Shown: positions 1 through 6,635 of the stretch, in pieces
Numbering within the stretch: position 1 is the first letter of the stretch
How the letters are laid out: the number at the start of each line of letters is the position of its first letter
NCBI RefSeq assembly: GCF_027587195.1
Contig: NZ_JAPDDP010000081.1
Span: 1 to 34,887, forward strand
DNA length: 34,887 nucleotides
Source: Solirubrobacter phytolaccae
Lineage (GTDB): Bacteria; Actinomycetota; Thermoleophilia; Solirubrobacterales; Solirubrobacteraceae
Direction: 5' to 3'
Notes under the pieces: model-generated
The model's input: the letters and a program-made list of their open reading frames with translations, nothing else
Told to the model about the DNA's origin: nothing
Databases searched by the model: none
Translations under genes and position numbers: made by a program

Positions 1-944
1 GCGCCCGCCGCGGCGGCGTCGAGGGTCGGGGACGCGGCGCTCGGGGCGGCCGGCGTCGGCGCCTCGGGCACCGCGGTGGGCGGTGGCGTAGGGACCTGGT
101 CGGGCGTCGGGTTCGTGGGCGGCGCCGTCGCGGCGGCCGGGGCCGCGGCGACGGCCGGCGCGGGCTCCGCGGCCTTGGCTTCGGACTCGGCGCCCGCGTC
201 GCCGGCGTCGTCGTCCTGCTTGGCCTCGGGCGGCTTGGCTTCGCCGACGACGTCCTCGCCGTCGTCCTCCATGTCCTCTTCGGCGCCGGCGGGCGCGGTC
301 TCGCCGCCGGTCGCCTGGGTGAACACGGCTTCGGCGTCGGCCTTCGGGTCGGCCGACTCGGCCTGCGCCGCCGCGGGTGCCTCGGCGGGCTTCGCGGGCT
401 TGGGCGCCTCGTGGGCGGGTTTGGCCGCGGGTGCCGCGTCCGCGGGGGACGCGCCGCCGCCCTGCTCGGCCATCTCGGCGGGCTCGGCCTTCAGCGCCTC
501 CGCGGCCGCGGGCTGGGCCGGGGCGGGCGTCTCCTTGGCCTTGCCCTTCGCGTCCTCGGCCGCCGAGTCCGGCGAATGCCCGTTCTTCTGCGCGAGGTCC
601 GGGTTCTCGGCCGCGACCGCGGCGGTGATCGCGCCCGGCGGGACCGCTCCCGCCGCGCCTTCACCGTTCCCGCGCGAGGCCGCGCCCGCGAGCGCGGCCA
701 TGATCTGGCTGTCGTCCCGGAGCGCGCGCGGATTGGGCGGAGCGGCGACACCGCCGCCATCGCGCTGCCCGCCCACGAACGACGAGACCGCCGCGTTCCC
801 GGCGCCGCGCTGCATTCCCAGCAGCTGCTGCACGCTCATCCCGCCGGGCAGCGCGCCCGTCGGGGACGCCGTCTCCGGCGCCGCCGTCGGCGCAGCGGCG
901 GCAGGCGCCTGCTCGGGCGAGAGCTCCTCTACCCGCTCAGGCAC
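1..944 (-). CDS. eCIS-associated-like protein with QRxAGNxAV motif (3' end outside window)
   Basis: The minus strand is open from a GTG at 944 to the window edge without a stop (at least 314 codons), so only the N-terminal part is present. Residues 41-57 read LLGMQRGAGNAAVSSFV. This matches the L.xLQRxxGNxAV motif near the N-terminus of many actinobacterial proteins linked to extracellular contractile injection systems (eCIS), often with DUF4157. The rest is low-complexity: Ala/Pro-rich with Lys/Glu stretches, then an acidic segment (EEDMEDDGEDVVGE) and a PTP/PPPT-rich tail. No signal peptide or membrane segment is seen. Translating the plus strand gives only Ala/Ser/Gly-rich shadow sequence, and the motif fixes the true strand. 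The start is uncertain: GTG 944 lacks a good ribosome site, while ATG 839 begins MSVQQLLGMQR. A cargo or accessory role in an injection system is inference; the structural genes would lie to the left. Confidence 0.62.
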   Translation of the reverse strand, partial: MPERVEELSPEQAPAAAAPTAAPETASPTGALPGGMSVQQLLGMQRGAGNAAVSSFVGGQRDGGGVAAPPNPRALRDDSQIMAALAGAASRGNGEGAAGAVPPGAITAAVAAENPDLAQKNGHSPDSAAEDAKGKAKETPAPAQPAAAEALKAEPAEMAEQGGGASPADAAPAAKPAHEAPKPAKPAEAPAAAQAESADPKADAEAVFTQATGGETAPAGAEEDMEDDGEDVVGEAKPPEAKQDDDAGDAGAESEAKAAEPAPAVAAAPAAATAPPTNPTPDQVPTPPPTAVPEAPTPAAPSAASPTLDAAAAG

Positions 945-1103
945 GCATCAGACCCGTCGACAACCCCGGCACGTCCCGGAAAGCCTACGCGGCGAATCCG
1001 GATCCGTCACGGTTGAACGGGCACCGTTTCGTGCAGCCCGCCCCCAAATCTCAGGGTGGCGCCCGGATTGCGCGGCACGAGCCAATCAGCGAGATTGGGC
1101 GCA

Positions 1104-1589
1104 ATGCGCTCGCTCGTGATCCTCGCCGCCCTGCTGATCCCCGCCTCCACCGCCCACGCCAGGCCGCCCCTGTGCGCGCCCGAGGTGATCGAGTCCACGC
1201 TGATCGGCGCGGGCCACCTCACCCAGGAGGAGATCGACGCCGACGCGGGCGTGAACCTCGTCCGCTGCGGCGACGTCACCGGCGACGGCGGCACCGACGT
1301 CGTCTTCACCGTCGCGAGCGGCGGCACGGCGGGCGACACCCACTTCGGCGTGATCGAAGGCGGCGCGGACGGCGCCGGCGAGGTCGCCCTCTTCAAGGAG
1401 GGCTACAAGGTCGGCATCGCCCGCCACGACAAGCGCTCCTTCGACGTGCTCCAGCCGCACTACGGCTCCAAGGACGCGAACTGCTGCCCGAGCTCGTTCC
1501 GCCGCACCCGCTACACGTGGACGGGCACCCGCTTCAAGGCGGGCAAGGCGAAGACCCTCAAGAAGGCCCCAGCGAGCTTCTACCGCTAG
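1104..1589 (+). CDS. Small secreted protein with CCPS motif, function unknown
   Basis: This 161-residue protein has a short Sec signal peptide (MRSLVILAALLIPASTAHA, cleavage near residue 19), so it is probably exported. The mature part has single cysteines in RPPLCAPE and LVRCGD, a Cys-Cys pair in NCCPSSFRRTRYTW near the C-terminus, and a DVTGDGGTDVVF stretch resembling an acidic calcium-binding turn. A CCPS segment followed by an aromatic-rich strand occurs in small actinobacterial exported proteins such as the LppP/LprE type, but the resemblance is weak and no lipobox cysteine is present. ATG 1104 is chosen because the signal peptide starts there; the frame stays open upstream but adds non-signal residues. 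There is no clear Shine-Dalgarno sequence. A CCAATC/GATTGG hairpin (1083-1099) lies just before the start. A terminator-like hairpin follows directly. Confidence 0.72.
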   Translation: MRSLVILAALLIPASTAHARPPLCAPEVIESTLIGAGHLTQEEIDADAGVNLVRCGDVTGDGGTDVVFTVASGGTAGDTHFGVIEGGADGAGEVALFKEGYKVGIARHDKRSFDVLQPHYGSKDANCCPSSFRRTRYTWTGTRFKAGKAKTLKKAPASFYR

Positions 1590-1614
1590 CCGAGCGGTCG
1601 CCGAAGCCGTTCGG
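1590..1614 (+). terminator. Terminator-like hairpin after the 1104-1589 gene
   Basis: Arms CCGAGCGG (1590-1597) and CCGTTCGG (1607-1614) pair over 8 bases with one G-U pair and a 9-base loop. The hairpin starts directly after the TAG stop. No T-tract follows, which is common in very GC-rich genomes. It probably separates the two secreted-protein genes. Confidence 0.45.
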
Positions 1615-1660
1615 GTGACATCGTGGGGACCGACGTCGGCACACGAACGAGGGAGGCGAA

Positions 1661-2182
1661 GTGAGCACTTCACGCATGGGCGCCACGCTGGTGGGGACGA
1701 TCGCGATCGCCTTGACGTTGGCGTCGACGGCCTCCGCTCGCCAGGTCGACGTCCCGAAGCGCCTGGGCAGCGACGCGATCGCGCGAGCGCACGACTCCAG
1801 CCTGGTGGTCCTGCTGCCGTCGCGGATCAACCTCGACTACGACGGAGAGCTCTTCGCGGACGGCGAAGGCGACGCCCACGAGGTCGCGTACTCGCTGACG
1901 CTCAGCGGGGCCGAGGACTGCAACGGCGCGAACGCCTGCTTCCTCGCGGAGTTCAAGGGCGAGGACGGCGCGGCGCTGGGCTACAAGCGCACGAACGTCA
2001 AGCTGGCGCTCGGGATGAAGGGCTACTACAAGCCGTCCTCGTGCGGCGCATCGTGCTCACCCCCGTCGATCCAGTGGATCCAGAAGGGCGTCCGCTACGA
2101 GATCCAGGCGAAGGCCCTCGGCGGCAAGGCCGCCTTCATCACGCTGGCCAACAGCGCCATCAAGAACGGCAACCGCAAGTAA
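1661..2182 (+). CDS. Secreted protein of unknown function
   Basis: This 173-residue protein starts at GTG 1661, supported by GAGGGAGG four to six bases upstream. The N-terminus is a Sec signal peptide (basic start, then TLVGTIAIALTLASTASA, cleavage near residue 26). The mature domain has four cysteines in two close pairs: AEDCNGANACF around residues 87-93 and SSCGASCSPPS around 131-135. These suggest two local disulfides outside the cytoplasm. The sequence is rich in beta-strand-like alternation and ends in a basic NGNRK tail. I do not recognise a family. It lies after another small exported protein, separated by a hairpin, so the two may be functionally but not transcriptionally linked. Confidence 0.75.
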   Translation: MSTSRMGATLVGTIAIALTLASTASARQVDVPKRLGSDAIARAHDSSLVVLLPSRINLDYDGELFADGEGDAHEVAYSLTLSGAEDCNGANACFLAEFKGEDGAALGYKRTNVKLALGMKGYYKPSSCGASCSPPSIQWIQKGVRYEIQAKALGGKAAFITLANSAIKNGNRK

Positions 2183-2218
2183 CGCCGGCCGCAGCCGTCT
2201 AGCCAGGACCGGCCGGCG
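2183..2218 (+). terminator. Terminator hairpin after the 1661-2182 gene
   Basis: A perfect 9-base inverted repeat, CGCCGGCCG (2183-2191) and CGGCCGGCG (2210-2218), begins directly after the TAA stop and has an 18-base loop. Position and stability fit a GC-type intrinsic terminator without a T-tract. Confidence 0.55.
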
Positions 2219-2279
2219 GAGACCTACACCGCGAGAGACTCGAACCAGCGAGGCGCTAGCCGAGCGGTGGTCCCGACGG

Positions 2280-2304
2280 GAGTCTCGTCGAGCCATAAAT
2301 TGCC
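2280..2304 (+). repeat. Inverted partial copy of the tRNA-Phe 3' end
   Basis: The plus strand reads GAGTCTCG, a 4-base segment, then GCCATAAATTGCC (2292-2304). The tRNA-Phe on the minus strand reads GAGTCTCG, a 5-base segment, then GCCATAAATTGCC, running from the T-loop through the end of the tRNA into its trailer (2337-2349 for the last 13 bases). A weaker match (TCCCGA) continues upstream into the T-arm. The two 13-base ends form a perfect inverted repeat with a 32-base spacer. In RNA this would be a long hairpin taking in the last bases of the tRNA. Confidence 0.6.
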
Positions 2305-2345
2305 AGGAACCGCTTCGCACCCCACAGCCGGCCCGGGGCAATTTA

Positions 2346-2418
2346 TGGCGAGACCGAGACTCGAACTCGGGACACCACGATTTTCAGTCGTGTGCTCTAC
2401 CAACTGAGCTATCTCGCC
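2346..2418 (-). tRNA. tRNA-Phe (anticodon GAA)
   Basis: The minus strand folds into a standard 73-base cloverleaf. The acceptor is GGCGAGA paired with TCTCGCC plus discriminator A. The D-arm is AGCTCAGTTGGTAGAGC. The anticodon stem is ACGAC/ATCGT-like around the loop CTGAAAA (GAA, Phe), and the T-arm is CCGAG-TTCGAGT-CTCGG. CCA is not encoded; TAAAT follows. The gene starts 8 bases after the stop codon of the MFS transporter on the same strand, so it either shares that transcript or has a promoter inside the transporter gene. Confidence 0.96.
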
Positions 2419-2426
2419 GCGGGCGC

Positions 2427-3665
2427 TTAGGCTAGCGCGTCGCCGAGCGCCGGTGGGCGTCCGGACGGCGGAGTGGGCCACGCGGCCCGCAGACGGGGGA
2501 GCGCAGTGACCATCACGAGCGCCAGTCCGACGCCCATGGCGAAGAACGCGCCCTGGACGCCGACGCCTGAGATCAGCGCGCCCGAGAGCAGGAAGGAGAC
2601 GGCGAAGGCGAAGGAGATGCACGTCTTCTGGAGGCCGAACAACCGCCCGTGCAACGTTTCCGGTGTGCTGCGCGAGAGCAACATCCGATCGTGGACCAGC
2701 GCGAGGCCGTTGCCGAAGCCGCCGAGCATCAGGGCGGGGACGATCAGCCAGATCGAGCCGGCGAACGCGCAGACGAACAGGTCGACGGCCATCGCGGCCA
2801 GCCCGATCCCGTAGGCGCGGCGCCACATCCACGAGCGGCCGGACGTGAAGCGCGTGCACAGCGAGCCGAGCACCGTGCCCAACCCGCCCGCCGCGACCAT
2901 CAGGGCCAGCCCCGAGCCGCCGACGCCCAGGACCTCGCGCGCGAGGAAGACCTCGCCCACGTTCGTGATCCCGATGCACAACACGACGCCGGTCGAGGCC
3001 ATCAGCAGGGTTCGAATCTCGGGCCGGCCCGCGAGCTCGCGTACGCCCGCGCGCGCGTCAGCCATCAAAGTGGTCGTCCCGCGCGCGGCCGCGGATCCGC
3101 CGACGTCGCCGCGGACGCCGGCCAGCAGCAGCGCGGACACGCCGAACGTCAGCGCGTTGAAGCCGATCAACGCGGACGGGGAGACCACGGCCAGCGCCAT
3201 CGCCGCCAACGCGGGGCCCGCGGTCAACCCGAGGTCGTCGATCGCGCTGTAGAGCCCGAGCCCGGCCGCACGGCCCCGCTCGCCGCGCAGCAGCCGCGGC
3301 AACCCGCTCAACGCCGAAGGCCCGAACAGCGCGTTCCCGATCCCCGCGATCAACGCCCCGACGATCATCAGCGTCAGCGAGTCGGCGAACAGGATCACGG
3401 TGAACGCGAAGCAGCGCAGGACGTCCCCGACCACCGCGCACGTCCGCCAGCCGATCCGGTCGACCAAGGCGCCCAGCAGCGGCCCGAGCACGATCGCCGG
3501 CAGCAGGTCCGGCACCAGAACCGCGGCGATCGCCCACGCGTTCTCGAAGCGCTCGTAGGCGAGCAGCGACAGCGCGACCGCGGCGACTCCGGAACCCAGG
3601 CAGGACTGGGCGTGCGCGGCGAAGAAGCGCCGCGCCGGCGCGCCGGACAGCGCCGCCGCGAACAT
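2427..3665 (-). CDS. MFS transporter (multidrug-efflux type)
   Basis: This 412-residue integral membrane protein has about twelve hydrophobic segments, the layout of the major facilitator superfamily, proton-driven transporters in the cytoplasmic membrane. The loop after TM2 reads LGALVDRIGWRTCAVVGD, the typical MFS loop 2-3 signature (G-x3-D-R-x-G-x-R). GPSALSGLPRLLRGERGRAAGLGLYSAIDDLG follows in the first half, as in macrolide-efflux-like MFS proteins. The start is ATG 3665, whose A is shared with the TGA stop of the upstream DUF5317 gene (TGATG), so the two are translationally coupled. The frame is open further upstream inside DUF5317, but that part is Arg-rich and not real. Substrate cannot be told. 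tRNA-Phe follows 8 bases downstream. Confidence 0.88.
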   Translation of the reverse strand: MFAAALSGAPARRFFAAHAQSCLGSGVAAVALSLLAYERFENAWAIAAVLVPDLLPAIVLGPLLGALVDRIGWRTCAVVGDVLRCFAFTVILFADSLTLMIVGALIAGIGNALFGPSALSGLPRLLRGERGRAAGLGLYSAIDDLGLTAGPALAAMALAVVSPSALIGFNALTFGVSALLLAGVRGDVGGSAAARGTTTLMADARAGVRELAGRPEIRTLLMASTGVVLCIGITNVGEVFLAREVLGVGGSGLALMVAAGGLGTVLGSLCTRFTSGRSWMWRRAYGIGLAAMAVDLFVCAFAGSIWLIVPALMLGGFGNGLALVHDRMLLSRSTPETLHGRLFGLQKTCISFAFAVSFLLSGALISGVGVQGAFFAMGVGLALVMVTALPRLRAAWPTPPSGRPPALGDALA

Positions 3666-4246
3666 CAGGCGAGGGCGGCCTGCGCCCGGAAGCGCCGGGG
3701 CATGATGCGCGAGCCGCAGGCGCCGTGCACGAGCACGATCACGCCGATCATCAGGATGAGGTCGCCGACGGAGAACACGTTGTGGAGCGGCAGCGAGGTC
3801 GGCGTCGCGAACACGTCGCCGAGGAACTGGAGCTTCGGGTTCTCCAGGACGGCGGAGTTCACGAACTCGCCGTCCTTGGCCGTCACGGCCAGGGACTCGG
3901 CCGCGCCCGCGCGCGTGGGCATGACGCCGCCGTTGGCCGCGATCGCCGCGAAGTTGCACAGGCCGCCGAGCGCGATGATCGGCACGCCCAGGATCCGGCG
4001 GTTGGCGAAGGCGAAGGCACCGAGCAGCGCGTACGACCCCAGGTGCACGGTCGTGTGGAAGGTGTGGTCGCCGGTGTCCGGGATCACGGAGATCACCAGC
4101 ACCTGCAGCAGGATGGCCGCGAGTGCGAGCCCGGGCTTGCGGAGCGGGAGGTCAGCGAGTCGCGTGAGGCGCCCGCCGAGCAGCGGAACGCTCGCCAACA
4201 CCATCAGATACGCGAGACCGATGATCATGACCCTGTTGATCGGCAA
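3665..4246 (-). CDS. DUF5317 family membrane protein
   Basis: This protein of about 193 residues has several membrane segments. It opens with MIIGLAYLMVLASVPLLGGRLTRLADL and carries the segment IAANGGVMPTRAGA that I associate with the actinobacterial DUF5317 family (function unknown). HNVFSVGDLILMIGVIVLVH forms the last membrane segment before a basic tail. Start choice: TTG 4246 has GGAGGGG a few bases upstream and is used here. ATG 4228, the family-like MII start, has a poor ribosome site. TTG 4273 is also in frame but lacks support. The stop overlaps the MFS start by one base, so this is the first gene of a two-gene operon with the transporter and perhaps tRNA-Phe. Confidence 0.75.
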   Translation of the reverse strand: MPINRVMIIGLAYLMVLASVPLLGGRLTRLADLPLRKPGLALAAILLQVLVISVIPDTGDHTFHTTVHLGSYALLGAFAFANRRILGVPIIALGGLCNFAAIAANGGVMPTRAGAAESLAVTAKDGEFVNSAVLENPKLQFLGDVFATPTSLPLHNVFSVGDLILMIGVIVLVHGACGSRIMPRRFRAQAALA

Positions 4247-4326
4247 GGCCCCTCCGGTGCACCACTCCAACAAACGTCGAATTGCTCAATTCGGGTCGAG
4301 ACCTGACCGACAACTGAGACTGGAAA

Positions 4327-4345
4327 GGCTCTCAAGGGGGGAGCC
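4327..4345 (+). other. Leader hairpin upstream of the small ORF at 4368
   Basis: GGCTCTC (4327-4333) pairs with GGGAGCC (4339-4345), seven pairs with one G-U, around a 5-base loop. It lies eight bases before the strong GGAGGT ribosome site of the small membrane peptide and could be part of its 5' leader. No known riboswitch consensus was recognised; in particular the c-di-GMP-I core elements are absent. Confidence 0.3.
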
Positions 4346-4367
4346 ATGACACGGAGGTCACCAAACC

Positions 4368-4460
4368 ATGATGAAGGCTCGCCTGTACCGCCTCGCGCTC
4401 GTCGCGGGCGTTGTGGCCGTTTTCCTCGAGGGTCTCGGCGCCGGCGTTAAGTGGGGCTAG
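4368..4460 (+). CDS. Small membrane peptide (30 residues)
   Basis: A short ORF starts at ATG 4368 with an excellent ribosome site, GGAGGT at 4353-4358, nine bases upstream. The peptide begins MMKARLYRL, continues as one hydrophobic helix (LALVAGVVAVFLEGLGAG) and ends VKWG, giving an N-terminal basic anchor and a single membrane span. Length, hydrophobicity and ribosome site together make chance unlikely. A ten-codon ORF (4466-4498, start MQQVRNG, ending RKW) follows, then a strong hairpin (4503-4528), so this could be a self-contained small transcript. It lies just before the GGDEF-EAL gene and might partner that membrane protein; that is inference. I do not recognise a family. Confidence 0.5.
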   Translation: MMKARLYRLALVAGVVAVFLEGLGAGVKWG

Positions 4461-4502
4461 ATCGCATGCAGCAGGTCCGCAACGGCCGTAAGTGGTAGTT
4501 CC

Positions 4503-4528
4503 GAGGGCGCCGAGGTATCGGCGCCCTC
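4503..4528 (+). terminator. Strong hairpin between small ORF and GGDEF-EAL gene
   Basis: This is a perfect 11-base stem: GAGGGCGCCGA (4503-4513) with TCGGCGCCCTC (4518-4528), loop GGTA. Only a weak T-run follows (GTTTC at 4533-4537). It could terminate the small-peptide transcript or act as an attenuator in the leader of the GGDEF-EAL gene, whose TTG start is 25 bases further on. Confidence 0.55.
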
Positions 4529-4553
4529 ACCCGTTTCTCGAAGTACCCATCGT

Positions 4554-6614
4554 TTGCCCTCCGTCGTCAAAAAGCTCACCGCGCTCGACGCCTATGTGAA
4601 CGCCGTCATCGTCGTCGGCGTTCTCTGCACGGTGTGGCTGACGCTCGACGGAGCCGCTGAGCTCCATCGCCTCTGGTCACCCGAGGCGATGGTGTTCTTC
4701 GTCTTCGCCTTCGCCGGCGAGTTCGTGACGCTGAAGGTCATGACCCGCGGCGCCGAGGGCGAGGTCACCACCTCGACCACGTTTGCGCTCGCCGCGATGA
4801 TCCTGGTCCACCCGCTGGCGGGCCTGATCGCGCTCGGCACGGCCAACCTCGTCGCCGACACCTGGGGCCGCAAGCCGCTCCAGAAGATCCTCTTCAACTT
4901 CTTCCAGTACGCGATCGTCGTCGGCGCCGCGGGCTTCGTCCTGAAGGTGCTGACCGGCCTGCCGCGCGACGCCGCGCCGCACCTGGACCCGTCCGACCTG
5001 CCCGGCGTGCTCGTCGCCGCCGTCGTGTTCTTCATCGCCAACATCGGGCTCGTCTCGATCGTGGTGGCGCTCGCGACGCAGTCGAGCGTGTTCACCTACC
5101 TCGCGCGCGACCTCTTCTTCCAGGCCTCGATCAACGGCCTGATGCTCGGCCTGGCGCCGATCGTCGTGCTCGCCGCCGATTTCGCGCTGCCGGCCATCGC
5201 CCTGCTGTTCCTGCCGATCTTCGCCGTCCACCGCGGCGGCCGCGAGGCGATCGCGAAGGAGCACCAGGCGCTGCATGACGCCTTGACCGGCCTCCCCAAC
5301 CGGGAGCTGTTCAAGGACCGGATCGACCAGACGGTCCGCACCGCGAAGCGCACGGGCGAGACCGCGGTCGTGATGATCATGGACCTCGATCACTTCAAGG
5401 AGATCAACGACACGCTCGGCCATCACATGGGCGACCTGCTGCTGCAGGAGGTCTCCAGCCGGCTCCAGAAGGCGTTGCGCGACTCGGACACGGTCGCCCG
5501 CCTCGGCGGCGACGAGTTCGGCGTACTGCTGCCGTCGGTCGCCACGTCCGAGGACGCCGCCGCCGTCGCACAGCAGCTGCTCGCGAACCTGCGCGAGCCG
5601 TTCGTGCTCGACGGGATGCGGCTTGAGATCGACGCCTCGATCGGCCTCGCGCTGTACCCCAAGGACGGTGAGGACAACGAGGTCCTCCAGCAGCGCGCCG
5701 ACATCGCCATGTACTCGGCCAAGCAGGCCGGGCGCGGGTTCGCGATGTTCGAGCCCGAGCTGGACCGTCACTCGCCGCGCCGCCTCGCGCTCGCAGGTGG
5801 CCTGCGCTCGGCCATCAACGAGGGCCAGATCCGCCTCTTCTACCAGCCCAAGGCCGACCTGCGAACGGGCCGGATCATGGGCTGCGAGGCGCTCGCGCGC
5901 TGGGATCACCCGGAGTTCGGGATCGTGGGCCCGTCCGAGTTCGTGCCGATCGCCGAGCAGACCGGGCTGATCACGCCGCTCACCTCCTTCGTCCTGGACG
6001 CCGCGATCATGCAGGTGCGCGAGTGGCAGCAGGCCGGGCTCGAGCTGTCCGTCGCCGTCAACCTGTCCGCCCGCTCGTTCCTGGACACGCAGCTCGCGGT
6101 GGAGATCCCACGCCTGCTCGCGCGCCACTCGGTCGAGGCCCGGCTGCTGGAGCTCGAGATCACCGAGTCGATGCTGATGACCGACCCGGCCCGCGCCGAG
6201 GCGACGCTCACGCGCCTGAGCCAGATCGGCCTGACGCTCTCGGTCGACGACTTCGGCACGGGCTACTCATCGCTCGCGAACCTCAAGCGCCTCCCGGTCG
6301 ACGTGATCAAGATCGACAAGTCGTTCGTGATGGAGATGGCGGTCGACGCGTCGGACGCCGCGATCGTGCGCTCCACCATCGAGCTCGCACACAACCTCGG
6401 CCTGCGCGTCGTCGCGGAGGGCGTCGAGTCCGAGGACGCCTGGCGCCACCTCGAGGCGCTCGGGTGCGATCTTGCCCAGGGCTACTACCTCTCGCGCCCA
6501 CTCCCGGCGGAAGCGGCAACGCGCCTGATTCAGGAGCGAGGCACCGGGTTCCACGCCTCCGTCGGGCCGTCGGCGCCACCGCAGGATCTCCTGCAACGTT
6601 TTACGAAAGTCTGA
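4554..6614 (+). CDS. Membrane GGDEF-EAL protein (c-di-GMP cyclase/phosphodiesterase)
   Basis: This 686-residue protein controls the second messenger cyclic di-GMP. Residues 1-225 hold about six membrane segments forming an integral sensor of no named type I recognise. A GGDEF domain follows (HDALTGLPNRELF onward) with an intact GGDEF motif at 318-322 and RDSD exactly five residues before it, the RxxD inhibitory site. The EAL domain (about 420-670) keeps EAL at 445-447, NLSARSF, ELEITES, DDFGTGYSSL, KIDKSF, AEGVES and QGYYLSRPL, so both activities could be functional. The start is TTG 4554 with no clear ribosome site; the next Met, about residue 46, would remove the first membrane segment. A strong hairpin lies 25 bases upstream. 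The net activity cannot be decided from sequence. Confidence 0.93.
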   Translation: MPSVVKKLTALDAYVNAVIVVGVLCTVWLTLDGAAELHRLWSPEAMVFFVFAFAGEFVTLKVMTRGAEGEVTTSTTFALAAMILVHPLAGLIALGTANLVADTWGRKPLQKILFNFFQYAIVVGAAGFVLKVLTGLPRDAAPHLDPSDLPGVLVAAVVFFIANIGLVSIVVALATQSSVFTYLARDLFFQASINGLMLGLAPIVVLAADFALPAIALLFLPIFAVHRGGREAIAKEHQALHDALTGLPNRELFKDRIDQTVRTAKRTGETAVVMIMDLDHFKEINDTLGHHMGDLLLQEVSSRLQKALRDSDTVARLGGDEFGVLLPSVATSEDAAAVAQQLLANLREPFVLDGMRLEIDASIGLALYPKDGEDNEVLQQRADIAMYSAKQAGRGFAMFEPELDRHSPRRLALAGGLRSAINEGQIRLFYQPKADLRTGRIMGCEALARWDHPEFGIVGPSEFVPIAEQTGLITPLTSFVLDAAIMQVREWQQAGLELSVAVNLSARSFLDTQLAVEIPRLLARHSVEARLLELEITESMLMTDPARAEATLTRLSQIGLTLSVDDFGTGYSSLANLKRLPVDVIKIDKSFVMEMAVDASDAAIVRSTIELAHNLGLRVVAEGVESEDAWRHLEALGCDLAQGYYLSRPLPAEAATRLIQERGTGFHASVGPSAPPQDLLQRFTKV

Positions 6615-6635
6615 TCACGTGCCGAAATAGGGCGT

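Noticed and set aside
76-1119. Long plus-strand open frame rich in Ala, Ser and Gly
   Set aside because: It is the complement of the minus-strand eCIS-like gene, which carries a recognisable motif; the plus frame has no domain and runs into the next gene's leader.
2222-2290. Possible second tRNA or tRNA-like gene beside tRNA-Phe
   Set aside because: A GGTTCGAGTCTC T-loop-like string is present on the minus strand, but the T-stem mismatches and no anticodon or acceptor stem forms.
2224-2979. Minus-strand frame whose end contains GEIAQLVEHTTENRGVPSSSLG
   Set aside because: That segment is the tRNA-Phe gene read as protein, a well-known artefact; the rest is a shadow of the MFS gene.
4345-4440. 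Overlapping Arg-rich ORF starting at ATG 4345
   Set aside because: It lacks a ribosome site and its composition is that of an out-of-frame reading of the hydrophobic 4368-4460 peptide.
4295-4530. c-di-GMP riboswitch upstream of the GGDEF-EAL gene
   Set aside because: None of the conserved core elements of the c-di-GMP-I or -II riboswitches could be found; only simple hairpins and a small ORF are seen.
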